In this document: in pieces, positions 22,447 through 34,283 of the stretch
Position numbering within the stretch: the stretch's first letter is position 1
Layout: every line of letters begins with the position of its first letter
Assembly: GCA_051294375.1 (NCBI GenBank)
Contig: CM119263.1
Span: 4,786,360-4,850,359, forward strand
Direction: 5' to 3'
Origin: Paraspadella gotoi
Taxonomy: Eukaryota; Chaetognatha
DNA length: 64,000 nucleotides
Notes under the pieces: model-generated
The model's database searches: none
The model's input: the letters and a program-made list of their open reading frames with translations, nothing else
Told to the model about the DNA's origin: nothing
Program-made: the position numbers and the translations under genes

Positions 22447-22524
22447 ATGGCGACCAAAATGGCCGACAGGGTTTCCGGCGACTATCAGAAGGAGGCGTTC
22501 TTTAAAGAAAAGGGCGAGATGTGA
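22447..22524 (+). CDS. Short open frame at a YY1-like ATGGCGACCAAAATGGCC motif
   Basis: A GTCGTTACAG acceptor-like site lies about 30 nt upstream, and the frame MATKMADRVSGDYQKEAFF runs 25 codons to TGA. The AAAATGGCC/ATGGCGAC words resemble YY1 sites that are common just inside 5' ends of genes. Without a domain this is weak; it may equally be a 5' UTR or promoter element. Confidence 0.2.
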   Translation: MATKMADRVSGDYQKEAFFKEKGEM

Positions 22525-22894
22525 AGCATGGCATGACAGGGCATGAAAAAGCAGAGATGTCCCACTTTTCGGGTAGTCTTGGCATGCCGGACGGGTCCGT
22601 GGTTCCCTGCTAAAATTATGGACCGATAGGTGACGCATGACGGACGGACGGATTTAGGGAGGGACGGACCGACGGGTATGACGTCGTGACGCCGTTATGG
22701 GTTCGAGGTCGGAGCTGAATTCCGGCGACGCCGAGTCGTGGAGCGGCGTGGGCGAGACTGGGCTCAGCGGCGCCTCGCGTCTAAATCCTTTGAGAACGCC
22801 GCTTTGAGAAAGATGACAACGACGAAGACGACGACGATGAGGAATGAAGACGATGATGACGATGACAACGACGAGGATGACGTCCACGAAGATG

Positions 22895-23018
22895 TCGATT
22901 GCGACGACATTGTCAAGTCAAGTCAAGTCAGGATTGCGACATTGTCAAGTCAAGTCAAGTCAAGGTTGCGACGACATTGTCAAGTAAAGTCAAGTCAAGA
23001 TTGCAATGACATTGTCTC
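22895..23018. repeat. Higher-order minisatellite with nested CAAGT units
   Basis: Three units of about 36-40 bp, each GCGACATTGT followed by three to four CAAGT pentamers. Confidence 0.85.
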
Positions 23019-23345
23019 ATCAAAAAATCGTTGGCTCTGCTAATATGTGCAATTCACTAGTGGCGCCTAGTGGCGGTGCTGGAAGAAGCAGAGCATAGAA
23101 GGGAAGGGTGAGGGAGGGAGAAAAGAAGAGAGAGGATAAAATGTGATCGGGTTTCGTTTTTCCTGAACCGATCTTTCTCCATCTCTCTCTCTCTCTCTCT
23201 TCTCTTCCTTCCTTCTCCTCTCTCCCTCTCNNNNNNNNNNNNNNNNNNNNNNNNNNNNNNNNNNNNNNNNNNNNNNNNNNNNNNNNNNNNNCGCGTCTCA
23301 TTCATTATTCAGACTCGAGAGGGCGAATCCCTCTATCGTTTTCGA

Positions 23346-23396
23346 ATCACGTGACCCTCGCGTCATCCATCGCGGGTCACGTGATCTTTCACGTGA
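23346..23396. promoter_or_regulatory. Cluster of three TCACGTGA E-boxes, two forming a long palindrome
   Basis: ATCACGTGACCC (23346-23357) is the exact inverted partner of GGGTCACGTGAT (23374-23385), and a third TCACGTGA lies at 23389-23396. TCACGTGA is a USF/MITF/TFE-type site (established motif). The cluster sits just right of the gap at 23231-23291. Confidence 0.4.
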
Positions 23397-23666
23397 CTCC
23401 GGCGTGACTCTCGAGTGATTTTTCGCGACTCGTGTGAGGCACGCCGGCTTTTTTTTTTAATTTTTAAATCCCACGAGTTAAAGGTTACCTCTTTGTGAAA
23501 GATGCCTTCATATGTGTCCGAGGTTTTTAAATATTGTGATCTGGTATCTCCAAGTAAAAAAAAAATAAATAAATAAATTCATGAATTAATAGAAGTTAGG
23601 TTTGTTTAATAACACTTTGAGTTTTAAACAATTTCATCACGATATATTTCGTCATTTTGATTGTAG

Positions 23667-23708
23667 CCGCCGCCGACGCCGCCGCCGCCGCCGCCGACGA
23701 CGCCGCCT
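23667..23708. repeat. (CCG)n repeat
   Basis: GCCGCCGAC-type trinucleotide repeat. Confidence 0.9.
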
Positions 23709-23730
23709 CTAAGGGTTTTCCCTTAAGTTT

Positions 23731-23784
23731 GATCGGTGGTTGCCATTCGATCCGTGGTTGCCGTTTGATCCTTGGTTGCCATTC
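23731..23784. repeat. 18-bp tandem repeat, three copies
   Basis: GATCGGTGGTTGCCATTC and two variants. Being a multiple of three it stays open in frame on both strands (D-P-W-L-P-F on plus, G-N-H-G-S-N on minus), but no exon signals bound it. AAGGG-TTTT-CCCTT just upstream forms a small hairpin. Confidence 0.9.
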
Positions 23785-23919
23785 GTGCCATCAGTGTCGA
23801 TGTCACTTCAACCAATCGACATCTGCGCCTCAATTTCGAACCAAAAAAAGAAAATTCCGTTTTTGGCGAAAAAGATTTTTTTTGTTATTGTAAGGCTAAG
23901 TTCCGCTCGGCTTTTTGCT

Positions 23920-23924
<5 letters not shown>

Positions 23925-23989
<65 letters not shown>

Positions 23990-24090
23990 GTCTTTTCTAT
24001 CTCTCTCTCGTCTCTCTCTCTCCCTCTCTCTTCTCTCTCATCTCTCTCTCTCTCTCTCTCCTCTCTTCGGTCTTTTCTATCTCTCTCTTC
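23925..24090. repeat. (CT)n microsatellite cluster
   Basis: CT runs broken by TCTTTTCTAT words. Confidence 0.95.
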
Positions 24091-24976
24091 TTGATAAAAT
24101 ACCTTTTTTGAATATATACTTAAATAACATATTAAAAACTAAAGCATATTAAGATTCGTATCGAGAGAGAGTATGGAAAAAAAGAACGGATCTATGTGTA
24201 AACACTGAAATTGTAAACTAGTATATAGTTAGTCCACTTTGTAATTTTTTTGCTAATTTATTACATTTCTTGAAATAATGTGTAACTACAATATATGTAA
24301 GCTCATTAACAATTGCATGTTACTGTTTTTAAATTTTCACATTTTGAGCATAATAAATCAAATCAAATCAAAATCCTCTCTCTTCTTTCTCTCTCTCTCT
24401 TTCTTTCTCTCTCTCCATCTTTCTTTCTCTCTATGTCTGTCTGTCTGTCTGTCAGGTGGGTATTTTTGGGGACGAAGTAAAGAGACGATAAAAAATCGGA
24501 CGGTTGAACCGAATAACCAAAGTTGCGCCTTTGATCGACTGCGCTGCCGCTGCCGCCCTGCCGCAGCAAGCCGTCGCCGCCCACTGCAGCCGTGGCTCAA
24601 CTTTTCGCTTCGAGAAATAAATTCCCGAGTTTTTCAAGCATGGCTCTCCCCTTTTCTCACCGCCTCTCTCTCCTTCCCTCCTCTTTCCCTCTCTCTCTCT
24701 CTCTCTCGCTTTCTCCCCCCTTCTCTCACCCCTTTCCTCTCTCTCTCTCAAACCCCACGCTCGCAAATGTCCTTCCCTTAAATCTATGCGAAACCAAACA
24801 TAAAACTTTTTCGCGTCGATTAAGTCGGAAACAACAAAACAACAACAACAACAGAACAGCAACCCACGCCCTCAGAGTTTATCCGCTCATCTCGTCCGTT
24901 TTTTATTTTTCCTCTCAGATCGACAGACAGACGGACGACGATTCTAAACCGAAACTCGATAAAAGATTGTCACACG

Positions 24977-25016
<40 letters not shown>

Positions 25017-25024
25017 CGAGAGAT

Positions 25025-25064
<40 letters not shown>

Positions 25065-25181
25065 CAGAATCCCAGGGAGAAAGACATCCTAAATCACGAG
25101 AAAAAATGGAGGACCGAGACTCAGACTCCGGAAGTTAATGTCGTTGGGGAATGGAAACGCGGCGTCCCTTGTTTGCTTAGG

Positions 25182-25257
<76 letters not shown>

Positions 25258-26404
25258 TCTCTCTCCTCTCTCTCTCTCACTGAGCCTCCTTTCCCATCGC
25301 CACCCCGCATTCTCCTGTCCCTTCTCAGACTTTTCCCCTCGCCATCTATGCATACCTTCGCTCACACACCGCTGCAGCTTTTTTTGAAGGATTAGAAAGT
25401 GAGAACTTTTACCTTCCTCATTAATCATTTAATTTTCTTCTTTATAATCAACTATTTTCCATCTTTTCTTTCATGATTGTACAGATTAATTTGTGGATTA
25501 TTATTATTCTGATTAAGTTATTAAATTTTTTTATTCTATTGCCCTGAAGGTTTAATATTGATATTTTACATGGTAAATGATCATGTTTGTTTGTGGTTCA
25601 ATTAATAGCTGATAATTAATGATTTAATTAACTAATTACCAGTACACACAGTCATTATCAATTTAATAATCATTTAATTATCATTTAATAATTAGTAGTA
25701 CAAATTACATATCCTGAAATCAAAAGTACGGAAAAAAATTACATATGAGACCATTATTATATTCTACAAAGATAAAGAAATTAGTATTATAAAAATGATG
25801 CCTTTTTCATGATTAAAATAAAAATAAACTAATAATGGTTAAAGAGAAAAATTCACCCCTGAAATAGTAGCGAAAAAAATATTATGTTTGTTTTTAGTTA
25901 AAATAAATTGCGATACTTTTATAGAAATTGAGATCGAATGGAAATTTGAAATCCGAAATCAAAAAACAAAACAAAAGATGAAAACCGAAAGAAATAACGA
26001 AAGCCAGAAAGAAATTAAAAGGAACGATGCCGACGACGACCATAAGCACTCTTCCTTCCTCTCTCTCTCTCTCTCATCTCTCATCTCTCCTCTCTCTCTC
26101 TCTCTCGTCTTCTCTCTCTCTCGTCTCTCTCTCTCTCTCTCTTCTGCCTTTACACGCCTTTTTTTGGTAAATCTCTATTTGACGCATGCAAATCCGAGAT
26201 TTATCTATCATCTATCTATATAAGGTCATACTCTTATCCTGCTCTTCCCCTCTCTCATCTCTTCTTCTCTCTCTCTCTCTCTGTCTCTCTTCTCTCTCTC
26301 TCTCTCTCTTCTCACTTTATTTTTCTTATTCTCTTCACTCAATCTTTGAAAAAAAAATTTACACTGCGATAAATTGCTTTGCACCCTCTTCCCTATAATC
26401 CGCA

Positions 26405-26540
26405 TTACAAAACAACAACAACAACAACAACAACAAACAACAACAACCACAACAACAACAACAACACAAACAACAACAAACAACAACAACAACAAAAAAC
26501 AACAACAACAAAACAACAACAACAACAACAACAACAAAAA
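26405..26540. repeat. (CAA)n array
   Basis: ACAACAACA repeats with small interruptions. Open frames translate as poly-Gln, Asn or Thr and are not evidence of coding. Confidence 0.95.
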
Positions 26541-28156
26541 AGCGACAGAGCTAAGTCGCCACTGGAGATTAGTCTCTTGTTTCTCTCTCCTCTTTTCTTC
26601 CATCAAAGTAAATCCCATGTCAGCTCAATTAGTAAAAAATAACCTCTTTCTCTCTTTTTTTCTCCCTTTTTCTCTCTTTTTCTTTTTTATTCTCATAATT
26701 TTGTCCCGTTTCTCGTCTCTAGTTTATTTTCGACTTATTAATACTATTAAATGCTTGGATAACCATTAACCAGTCATTCTATTTCTGATTGGTCGATTGG
26801 GAGTTAGGACGGCCAATCGAACTATTGAATATTTATCCGAATCACGTTAATAAGTTAATTGTCTATTTTCTATTTTCCTTTCATTTCTTTCGCGCCGTTA
26901 GCTATTTTTCCCCCTAGGAATTAAAACTTTTATCGAGCGGTCAAACAGATTGTATAAATATAATCATAACATAAAAAAGATTTTAACAATTCATTGTTGT
27001 CAAAATTATATAACAACGTGCCCAGAACCCTACATAAAGTGTCTGCAGAAAATTGGGTTTTACTATTTTCTAAGCTTCTTCGGGTCGCGCGTTCGCAGGC
27101 GTCACACTCCTCCGAAAGGTACGAAAGAGTTTTTGATTAATTACTTTGTTATATTTTCGATTAATTAAACCCGTAAAAACTTTAGTTCAACGGGCAGACC
27201 GCTTACATGATTCGATATGAATATTGAATGAACATTTCGACAATCGAGATCTAAACATTAAAAAACGGATAAAGAATGTGGGTCAAATTTACTTGACCTG
27301 ACAAAAAAGGGAGAGGCGAGCATCACATTTTCATCAGTGTCCTTGTCGTTATTAAGTAAATTAAATAAATGTACGTAATTCTCACTTTTTAATCTTTTTT
27401 CTTTTTAATAGTTTTTTTTCCTGGTGTACTTTTTTTTTCGATGTCCGAAATCTCTCCACTCCCCTTTGCCCCCCATTTCTATCCTCCATTCCTCAATCCA
27501 AACAAGCGACGACGACGACGACGACGACGACGAAACGTCAACAACACAGTTAACCACCGCCGCCGCAGCCACGGCAGTAGCAACACCAGCAGACGACGCC
27601 CATACGCTGCACCACGCTAATCCACTTATGCTTTGGATTGGAAACTCTTTTTTTTTCTATTCTTCGCCTAAAAGAGAAAAGGGAGAGAGGCACCCTCGTT
27701 TGAGGTCAAATCTTGCAACGCCATTCCTTCTATTTATTTTGTCTCCTTCTATCTCTTTTATCTTCCTTCTATCTTTTTTCTCCTCCTCTATCTCTTTACT
27801 TTTATTTCTATTTTCTTTTCGTTCCCTCTATCTCTTTTCTCTTACCTCTATCTGTTTTCTCTTTCCTCTATTTTTCGTTTGTTTTTTTTTTGGCTGTATA
27901 TTCGATATGTGGGACGGGATGGAGAGAGAGAGAGAGAGAAGAGAGAGAGGAGAGAGAGAGAGAGAAGATAGAGAGAGAGAAGAGAGGGAGGAGAGGAGAG
28001 AGAGGAGAGACAGAGAAAGAGAGAGACAAAAGAAAAGATTAAACTGCTGACAACAAAGCCAACTAAAAAAAAAAAATGAAAAATAGTGGAACCGAAAAAA
28101 AGAGAGAAAAAGTCTTGAGTTTTTGGCGACGACAATAAAAAACATGACAAAAACTG

Positions 28157-28212
28157 TTACGAACCACCATTTTCACCGTCCATAAATTTATGGGGCTCCA
28201 AATATTCATATT
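28157..28212 (-). CDS. Candidate terminal exon of the same nested gene
   Basis: Minus strand, after a CCGTACCCTCTTCAG acceptor. With the G of the preceding exon it reads EYEYLEPHKFMDGENGGS followed by TAA. The acceptor has an excellent pyrimidine tract, though that tract is also the microsatellite. The equivalent in the noisy copy (32770-32831) has indels that break the frame, which fits read errors rather than a second gene. Identity unknown. Confidence 0.35.
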
Positions 28213-28287
28213 CTGAAGAGGGTACGGGAGAGAGAGAGAGAGAGAGCGAGAGAAGCGAGAAGAGAGAGAGAGAAAGAGAGAGAGAAC

Positions 28288-28361
28288 CGGTCCAAAGGTC
28301 CATCAAGTCATCCAAATCCATCGGTGCCGGGTCGTCTTTGAGAAGCAGAACCTCGCATTTG
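28288..28361 (-). CDS. Candidate penultimate exon of an unidentified nested gene
   Basis: Minus strand, 74 nt from a CCTAATAAG acceptor to a donor-like GTTCTC. The frame reads KCEVLLLKDDPAPMDLDDL then MDLWT with one base left over. Spliced across a 75-nt CT-rich intron to 28212, that base plus AA gives GAA (Glu) and the frame stays open to a stop. Composition (acidic, few simple repeats) contrasts with the surrounding GA/CT junk. The donor is non-canonical beyond GT, and an ATG inside the exon could instead be the start. I know no matching family. In the second block copy this interval falls in a gap. Confidence 0.35.
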
Positions 28362-28873
28362 CTTATTAGGCGATTCCGGTTTGCATGAAATCCAAATAGA
28401 GAGAGAGTAAAAGAGAGTATAGAGAGAGAGGAGAGAGAAGAGAGAGAGAGCCAATTGACAAGCCCCTATGATTAATTACTGATTTTCTTGTATTTTTTCC
28501 ATTTTTCCCTTTTACCACACTCCTCCGGTGAGAATGGAGGAGGGAAGGGAAATATACTAACTCCCAAAAGGAAAACCTAAAAAGGAAGGAAAGATAAGGA
28601 AATAGAGATACTAGAAACAATAAATCAAAGACAAATACCCAAAAGGTATAACGATACGTCGGTATTATGCGGTCTGTAACGTTGTTTTTATCGTGCGTTA
28701 GTGATCTTACGAAATGACCTAAAAACAAACAAATTTTTCGCAAACAATTTAATTATTTATTTTAAATTATTAAGTTAATTTCATTACTTAATTAAGTAAA
28801 ATAAATTAAACGTAGTAAATTACCGGCATAAAGAAATGGAATAGGGAANNNNNNNNNNNNNNNNNNNNNNNNN

Positions 28874-29736
28874 TAAATAACATATAAAAACTAAAGCATA
28901 TTAAGATTCGTATAGAGAGAGTATGGAAAAAAAGGAACGGGATCTATGTGTAAACACTTAAATTGTAAACTATGTATATAGTTAGTCCACTTTGTAATTT
29001 TTTTTCTAATTTATTTACATTTCTTTAAATAATGTGTACATACAATATATGTACAGCTCATTAACAATTGCATGTTACTGTTTTAAATTTTCACATTTTG
29101 AGCATAATAAATCAAATCAAATCAAAATCTCTCTCTCTTTCTTTCTCTCTCTCTCTTTCTTTCTCTCTCTCCATCTTTCTTTCTCTCTATGTCTGTCTGT
29201 CTGTCTGTCGGTGGGTATTTTTGGGACGAAGTAAAGAGACGATAAAAAATCGGACGGTTGAACCGAATAACCATAGATGCGCCTTTGATCGACTGCCGCT
29301 GCCGCTGCCGCCTTGCCGCAGCAGCCGTCGCCGCCCACTGCAGCCGTGGCTCAACTTTTCGCTTCGGAGGAAATAATTCCGAGTTTTTCAAAGATGGCTC
29401 TCCCCTTTCTCTCCGCCTCTCTCTCGCTCTCCCTCCTCTTTCCCTCTCTCTCTCTCTCTCTCGCTTTCTCCCCCCCTTCTCTCACCCCTTTCCCTCTCTC
29501 TCTCTCAAACCCCACGCTCGCAAATGTCCTTCCCTTAAATTCTATGCGAAACCAAACATAAAACTTTTTCGCGTCGATTAAGTCGGAAACAACAACAACA
29601 ACAACAACAACAGAACAACAACCCACGCCCCTCAGAGTTTATCCGCTCATCCTCGTCCGTTTTTATTTCTTCCTCTCAGATCGACAGACAGACGGACGAC
29701 GATTCTAAACCGAAACTCGATAAAAGATTGTCACAC

Positions 29737-29777
<41 letters not shown>

Positions 29778-29950
29778 AGACAGAGAGTCACGAATCGAGG
29801 AAACATCCAAATCACAAACGAAAATGGAGGACGAACTTCACGACTTAGGAAGTTATGCTTTGGGAATGGAAAGCGGGCGTCCCTTTTTGCTGAGGACCTT
29901 GCTCTCCTCTGCCTCTCTCTCTCCTCTCTCTCGTCTCTTTCTCTCTCCCT

Positions 29951-29985
<35 letters not shown>

Positions 29986-30751
29986 CTCCTCACTGAATCC
30001 TCCTTTCCCAATCGCACTCGCATCTCCTGCCCTCTCAGAACTCCCCTCGCCCATCTATGCATACCTTCCCACAACACCGTCAAGCTTTTTGAAGAATTAG
30101 AAAGTGAGAAACTTTTACCTTCCTCATTAATCATTTAATTTCTTCTTTATAATAACTATTTTCCATTTTTCTTTCATGATTGTAGCAGATTAATTTGTGG
30201 ATTATTATTATTCTGATTAAGTTATTAAATTTTTTTATTCTATTGCCCTGAAGGTTTAATATTGATATTTTACATTGGTAAATGATCATGTTTGTTTGTG
30301 GTTCAATTAATAGCTGAATAATTAATGATTTAATTAACTTAATTACCAGTACACACAGTCATTATCATTTAATTATCATTTAATTATCATTTAATAATTA
30401 TAGTACACATTACATCATCCTGATCAAAAGTACGGAAAAAAATTCATATGAGCCATGTATTCATTTTATATTCTACAAAGTTAAAGAAATTAGTACTTAT
30501 AAAAATGATGCCTTTTTCATGACTAAAATAAAATAAACTAATAATGTTAAAGAGAAAAATTCACCCCGAAATTGTAGGAAAAAAAATATTATGTTGTTTT
30601 TTAAGTTAAAAGAAACTGCGATACTTTTAATAGAAATTGAGATCGAATGGAAATTTGAAATCCGAAATCAAAAACAAAACAAAAGATGAAACGAAAGAAA
30701 ACGAAAGCAGAAAAGAATTAAAAGTGAACGATGCCGACGACGAACATAAGC

Positions 30752-30782
<31 letters not shown>

Positions 30783-31083
30783 AAAAACCCACCCATAAGA
30801 GAGAGATTCTCTCTCTCTTCCCTTTCACTTTTGGTAAATAGCTATATTTGACGCATCAAATCCGAGATTATCTAATCATACATCAAAAGGTCATAACTCT
30901 ATCTCTCTCTCTCATCTCTCCATCATCTCTCTCTCTCTTCTCTCATCTCTCTCTCATCATCTCTCTCTGTCTCTCTCATCTCTCTCTCTCACTTTTTTTC
31001 TTATTCTCTTACATCAATACTGAAAAAAAAAATTTAAACACTGCGATAAATTCTTTGCAAACCTCTTCCCTATAATCCGCATT

Positions 31084-31132
<49 letters not shown>

Positions 31133-33170
31133 ACAACAACAACAACAAGCAACAACAACAACAACAACAACAACAACACAACAACACAACAACAACAACA
31201 ACAACAACAAAACAACACANNNNNNNNNNNNNNNNNNNNNNNNNAAAAGCGACAAGAGCTAAGTCCGCCACTGGAGATTAGTCTCTTGTTTCTCTCTCCT
31301 CTTTTCTTCCATCAAAGTAAATCCCATGTCACTCAATTAGTAAAAATAACCCTTTCTCTCTTTTTTCTCCCTTTTTTCTCTCTTTCTTCTTTTTTATTCT
31401 CATAATTTTGTCCCGTTTCTCGTCTCTAGTTTATTTTCGACTTATTACTACTATTAAATGCTTGGATAACCATTAACCAGTCATTCTATTTTCTGATTGG
31501 TCGATTGGGAGTTAGGACGGCCAATCGGAACTATTGAATATTTATCCGAATCACGTTAATAAGTTAATTTTCTATTTTCTATTTTCCTTCCATTTCTTTC
31601 GCGCCGTTAGCTATTTTTCCCCCTAGGAATTTAAAACTTTATCGAGCTGGTTAAACAGATGTATAAAATAATCATAACATAAAAAAGATTTTAAAATTCA
31701 TTGTTGTCAAAATTATATAACAACGGTGCCCGAGACCCTACATAAAGTGTCTGCAGAAAATTGTTTACTATTTTCTATGCTTCTTGGGTCGCGCGTTCGA
31801 GGCGTCACCCGTCCGAAAGGTACGAAAAGAGTTTTGATTAATTACTTTGTTATATTTTCATTAATTAAACCCGTAGAAACTTTAGTTCAAACGGGCAGAC
31901 GCTTACATGATTCGATATGATATTGAATGAGACATTTCGACAAACGAGACTAAACATTAAAAACGGAATAAAGAATGTGTTCAAATTTACTTGACCTGAC
32001 AAAAAAGGGAGAGGCGAAGCATCACATTTTCATCAGTGTCCTTGTCGTTATTAAGTAAATTAAATAAATGTAGTAATTCTCACTTTTTAATCTTTTTTCT
32101 TTTTAATAGTTTTTTCCTTTGGTGTATTTTTTTTCGATGTCCGAATTCTCTCCACTCCCCTTCCCCCCATTTCTATCCTCCATCCTCAATCCAAACAAGC
32201 GACGACGACGACGACGAAACGTCAACAACAACAGTTAACCACCGCCGCCGCAGCCACGGCAGTAGCAACACCAGCAGACGACGCCCATACGCTGCACCGA
32301 CGCTAATCCACTTATGCTTTGGATGGAAAATCTTTTTTTTTTCTATTCTTCGCCTAAAAGAGAAAAGGGAGAGAGGCACCCCTCGTTTGAAGGTCAATCT
32401 TGCAACGCCCTTCCTTCTATTTATTTTGTCTTCCTTCTATTTCTTTTATCTTCCTTCTATCTTTTTTCTCCTCCCTCTATCTCTTTACTTTTATTTCTAT
32501 TTCTTTTCGTTTCCCTCTATCTCTTTTCTCTTACCTCTATTATTTTCTCTTTCCTCTATTTTCTGTTTTTTTTTGGCTGTTATTAATGTCGATATGTGGG
32601 ACGGGAGAGAGAGAAGAGAGGAGAGAGAGAAGAGAGGACAGAGAAAGAAGAGAACAAAAGGAAAAAGATTAACTGTGCAAAAAAGCCAACTCAAAAAAAA
32701 AATGAAAAGTGGACCGAAAAAAGAGGAGAAAAGTCTTGAGTTTTGGCGACGACAATAAAAAACATGACAAAAACTGTTACGAACCACATTTTCACGTCAT
32801 AAATTTAATGGGGCTCCAAATATTCATATTCNNNNNNNNNNNNNNNNNNNNNNNNNNNNNNNNNNNNNNNNNNNNNNNNNNNNNNNNNNNNNNNNNNNNN
32901 NNNNNNNNNNNNNNNNNNNNNNNNNNNNNNNNNNNNNNNNNNNNNNNNNNNNNNNNNNNNNNNNNNNNNNNNNNNNNNNNNNNNNNNNNNNNNNNNNNNN
33001 NNNNNNNNNNNNNNNNNNNNNNGAGAGAGAGAGAGAGAGCGATTGACAAGCTATTAAATTGTCTGATTTCTGTTTTTTTCCATTTTTTCCCTTTTGTCGA
33101 ACGACGGCGCCTGAGGTAATGGAGCGAGGGGGGAAGGAAATTGAATCAAACTCCGTGAAAAGGAAAGAGA
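28874..33170. repeat. Duplicated block, copy 2 (noisy)
   Basis: Starts immediately after the 25-N gap 28849-28873 and repeats 24110-28560 in the same order and orientation. It has a further 25-N gap in the CAA array (31220-31244) and a 191-N gap (32832-33022) where the candidate exons would fall. Frameshifts relative to copy 1 occur in the shared 32770-32831 stretch. Confidence 0.9.
31083..31219. repeat. (CAA)n array, second copy
   Basis: Counterpart of the 26405 array, running into the 25-N gap 31220-31244. Confidence 0.95.
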
Positions 33171-33392
33171 AAAGGGAAGAAAGGAAAGGAAAGAGAATAG
33201 AAAAAAAAGGAAAGGNNNNNNNNNNNNNNNNNNNNNNNNNNNNNNNNNNNNNNNNNNNNNNNNNNNNNNNNNNNNNNNNNNNNNNNNNNNNNNNNNNNNN
33301 NNNNNNNNNNNNNNNNNNNNNNNNNNNNNNNNNNNNNNNNNNNNNNNNNNNNNNNGGAAAGGAAAGGAAAGGAAAGGAAAGGAAAGGAAAGC
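33150..33392. repeat. (GGAAA)n repeat spanning a gap
   Basis: AAGGAAAGG units on both sides of the gap 33216-33355. Confidence 0.9.
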
Positions 33393-33430
33393 AAATAATT
33401 AAGTGGAGGTAATTCGATATCGGATCCACG

Positions 33431-33469
33431 ATGAACGAAATGTCGCGTTATTCGTCTCGGAATAATGAG
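33431..33469 (+). CDS. Possible first coding exon (13 codons plus donor)
   Basis: ATG at 33431 opens MNEMSRYSSRNNE and runs exactly to a consensus donor GAG-GTAAGTAT at 33469/33470, phase 0. Surrounding sequence is unique and moderately CpG-containing. No downstream exon was found, so the product is unknown. It is on the strand opposite the TIA-like gene. Confidence 0.25.
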
Positions 33470-33510
33470 GTAAGTATCAGGCGGGTAAGTTCGCATCGAA
33501 AAAGGAAATG

Positions 33511-33524
33511 GTAGCCATGGAAAC
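33511..33524. promoter_or_regulatory. X-box-like RFX motif
   Basis: GTAGCCATGGAAAC is a close match to the RFX X-box consensus GTNRCC-N(0-3)-RGYAAC (one mismatch). Confidence 0.3.
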
Positions 33525-33669
33525 GCAAAATGGTTCATAAAGCGACGACGTCGGAGTAAATATTGATTTTCGATACGAATTATTATGGGATTATGGTGCT
33601 GTTAGCTTTCTCGGTATGGACCATGAAATTGGCCAGAAAAAAGGTCCTATGGGAAAAAAGGCAATTTTC

Positions 33670-33672
<3 letters not shown>

Positions 33673-33742
<70 letters not shown>
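33673..33742. repeat. (CT)n microsatellite
   Basis: About 70 bp of uninterrupted CT. Confidence 0.95.
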
Positions 33743-33748
<6 letters not shown>

Positions 33749-34184
33749 TTATAAAACAAATAATGTCAGCCAAATATATAATAACAATAATAACAATAAT
33801 CATACATATAATTAATATTTCTGACAGAAGGCATTGAATCACCTAATTACATTAGGAATTAATAGACGAGAGTGATTTTGTCGAGATAAAAGGATGCAAT
33901 CATACAAGGAAGGAAAGAAAGACGGACAGTAGATGGAAAAAGGATGAAAGAAAGAAAAAAATGAGGAAAGAAAAAAAAATAAAAAGGAGGAAAGAAAGAA
34001 AATAAAAAAAAGGAAAGAAAGAAAATAAAAAAGGAGGAAAGAAGAGGAGAAACGGGAATCCTTTGTTTTTACTTGATTGAGTTGATTGCGCTGTTCAGTC
34101 AGGCGGAGGCGAGCAGTCAATCAGGCAAGACTGATTGACTACAGATTTGAAACTCGTTTACCGAGGGAAAAAGAGAGGAAAGGA

Positions 34185-34227
34185 TAAAAAAAAAGAAAAA
34201 AGAAAGAAAGAAAAAAAGAAAGAATGA

Positions 34228-34283
<56 letters not shown>

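Larger units (their letters stand above)
24110..28560. repeat. Duplicated block, copy 1
   Basis: Collinear with 28874-33170. Shared landmarks: the ATTAAGATTCGTAT start, CTGTCTGTCTGT run, CTGCCGCTGCCGCC, the AACAACAAC array, CTGATTGGTCGATTGGGAG, GACGACGACGAC, and GGGGCTCCAAATATTCATAT. Differences are mainly single-base indels. Contains the candidate exon pair at 28157-28361. Confidence 0.9.

Noticed and set aside
26374-26769. Poly-Gln/Asn open frames
   Set aside because: They are the CAA array read in three frames, with no start context, splice sites or domain.
27070-27110. GGGTCGCGCGTTCGA-like word as a tRNA T-arm
   Set aside because: No acceptor stem, D-arm or anticodon arm can be folded around it in either block copy.
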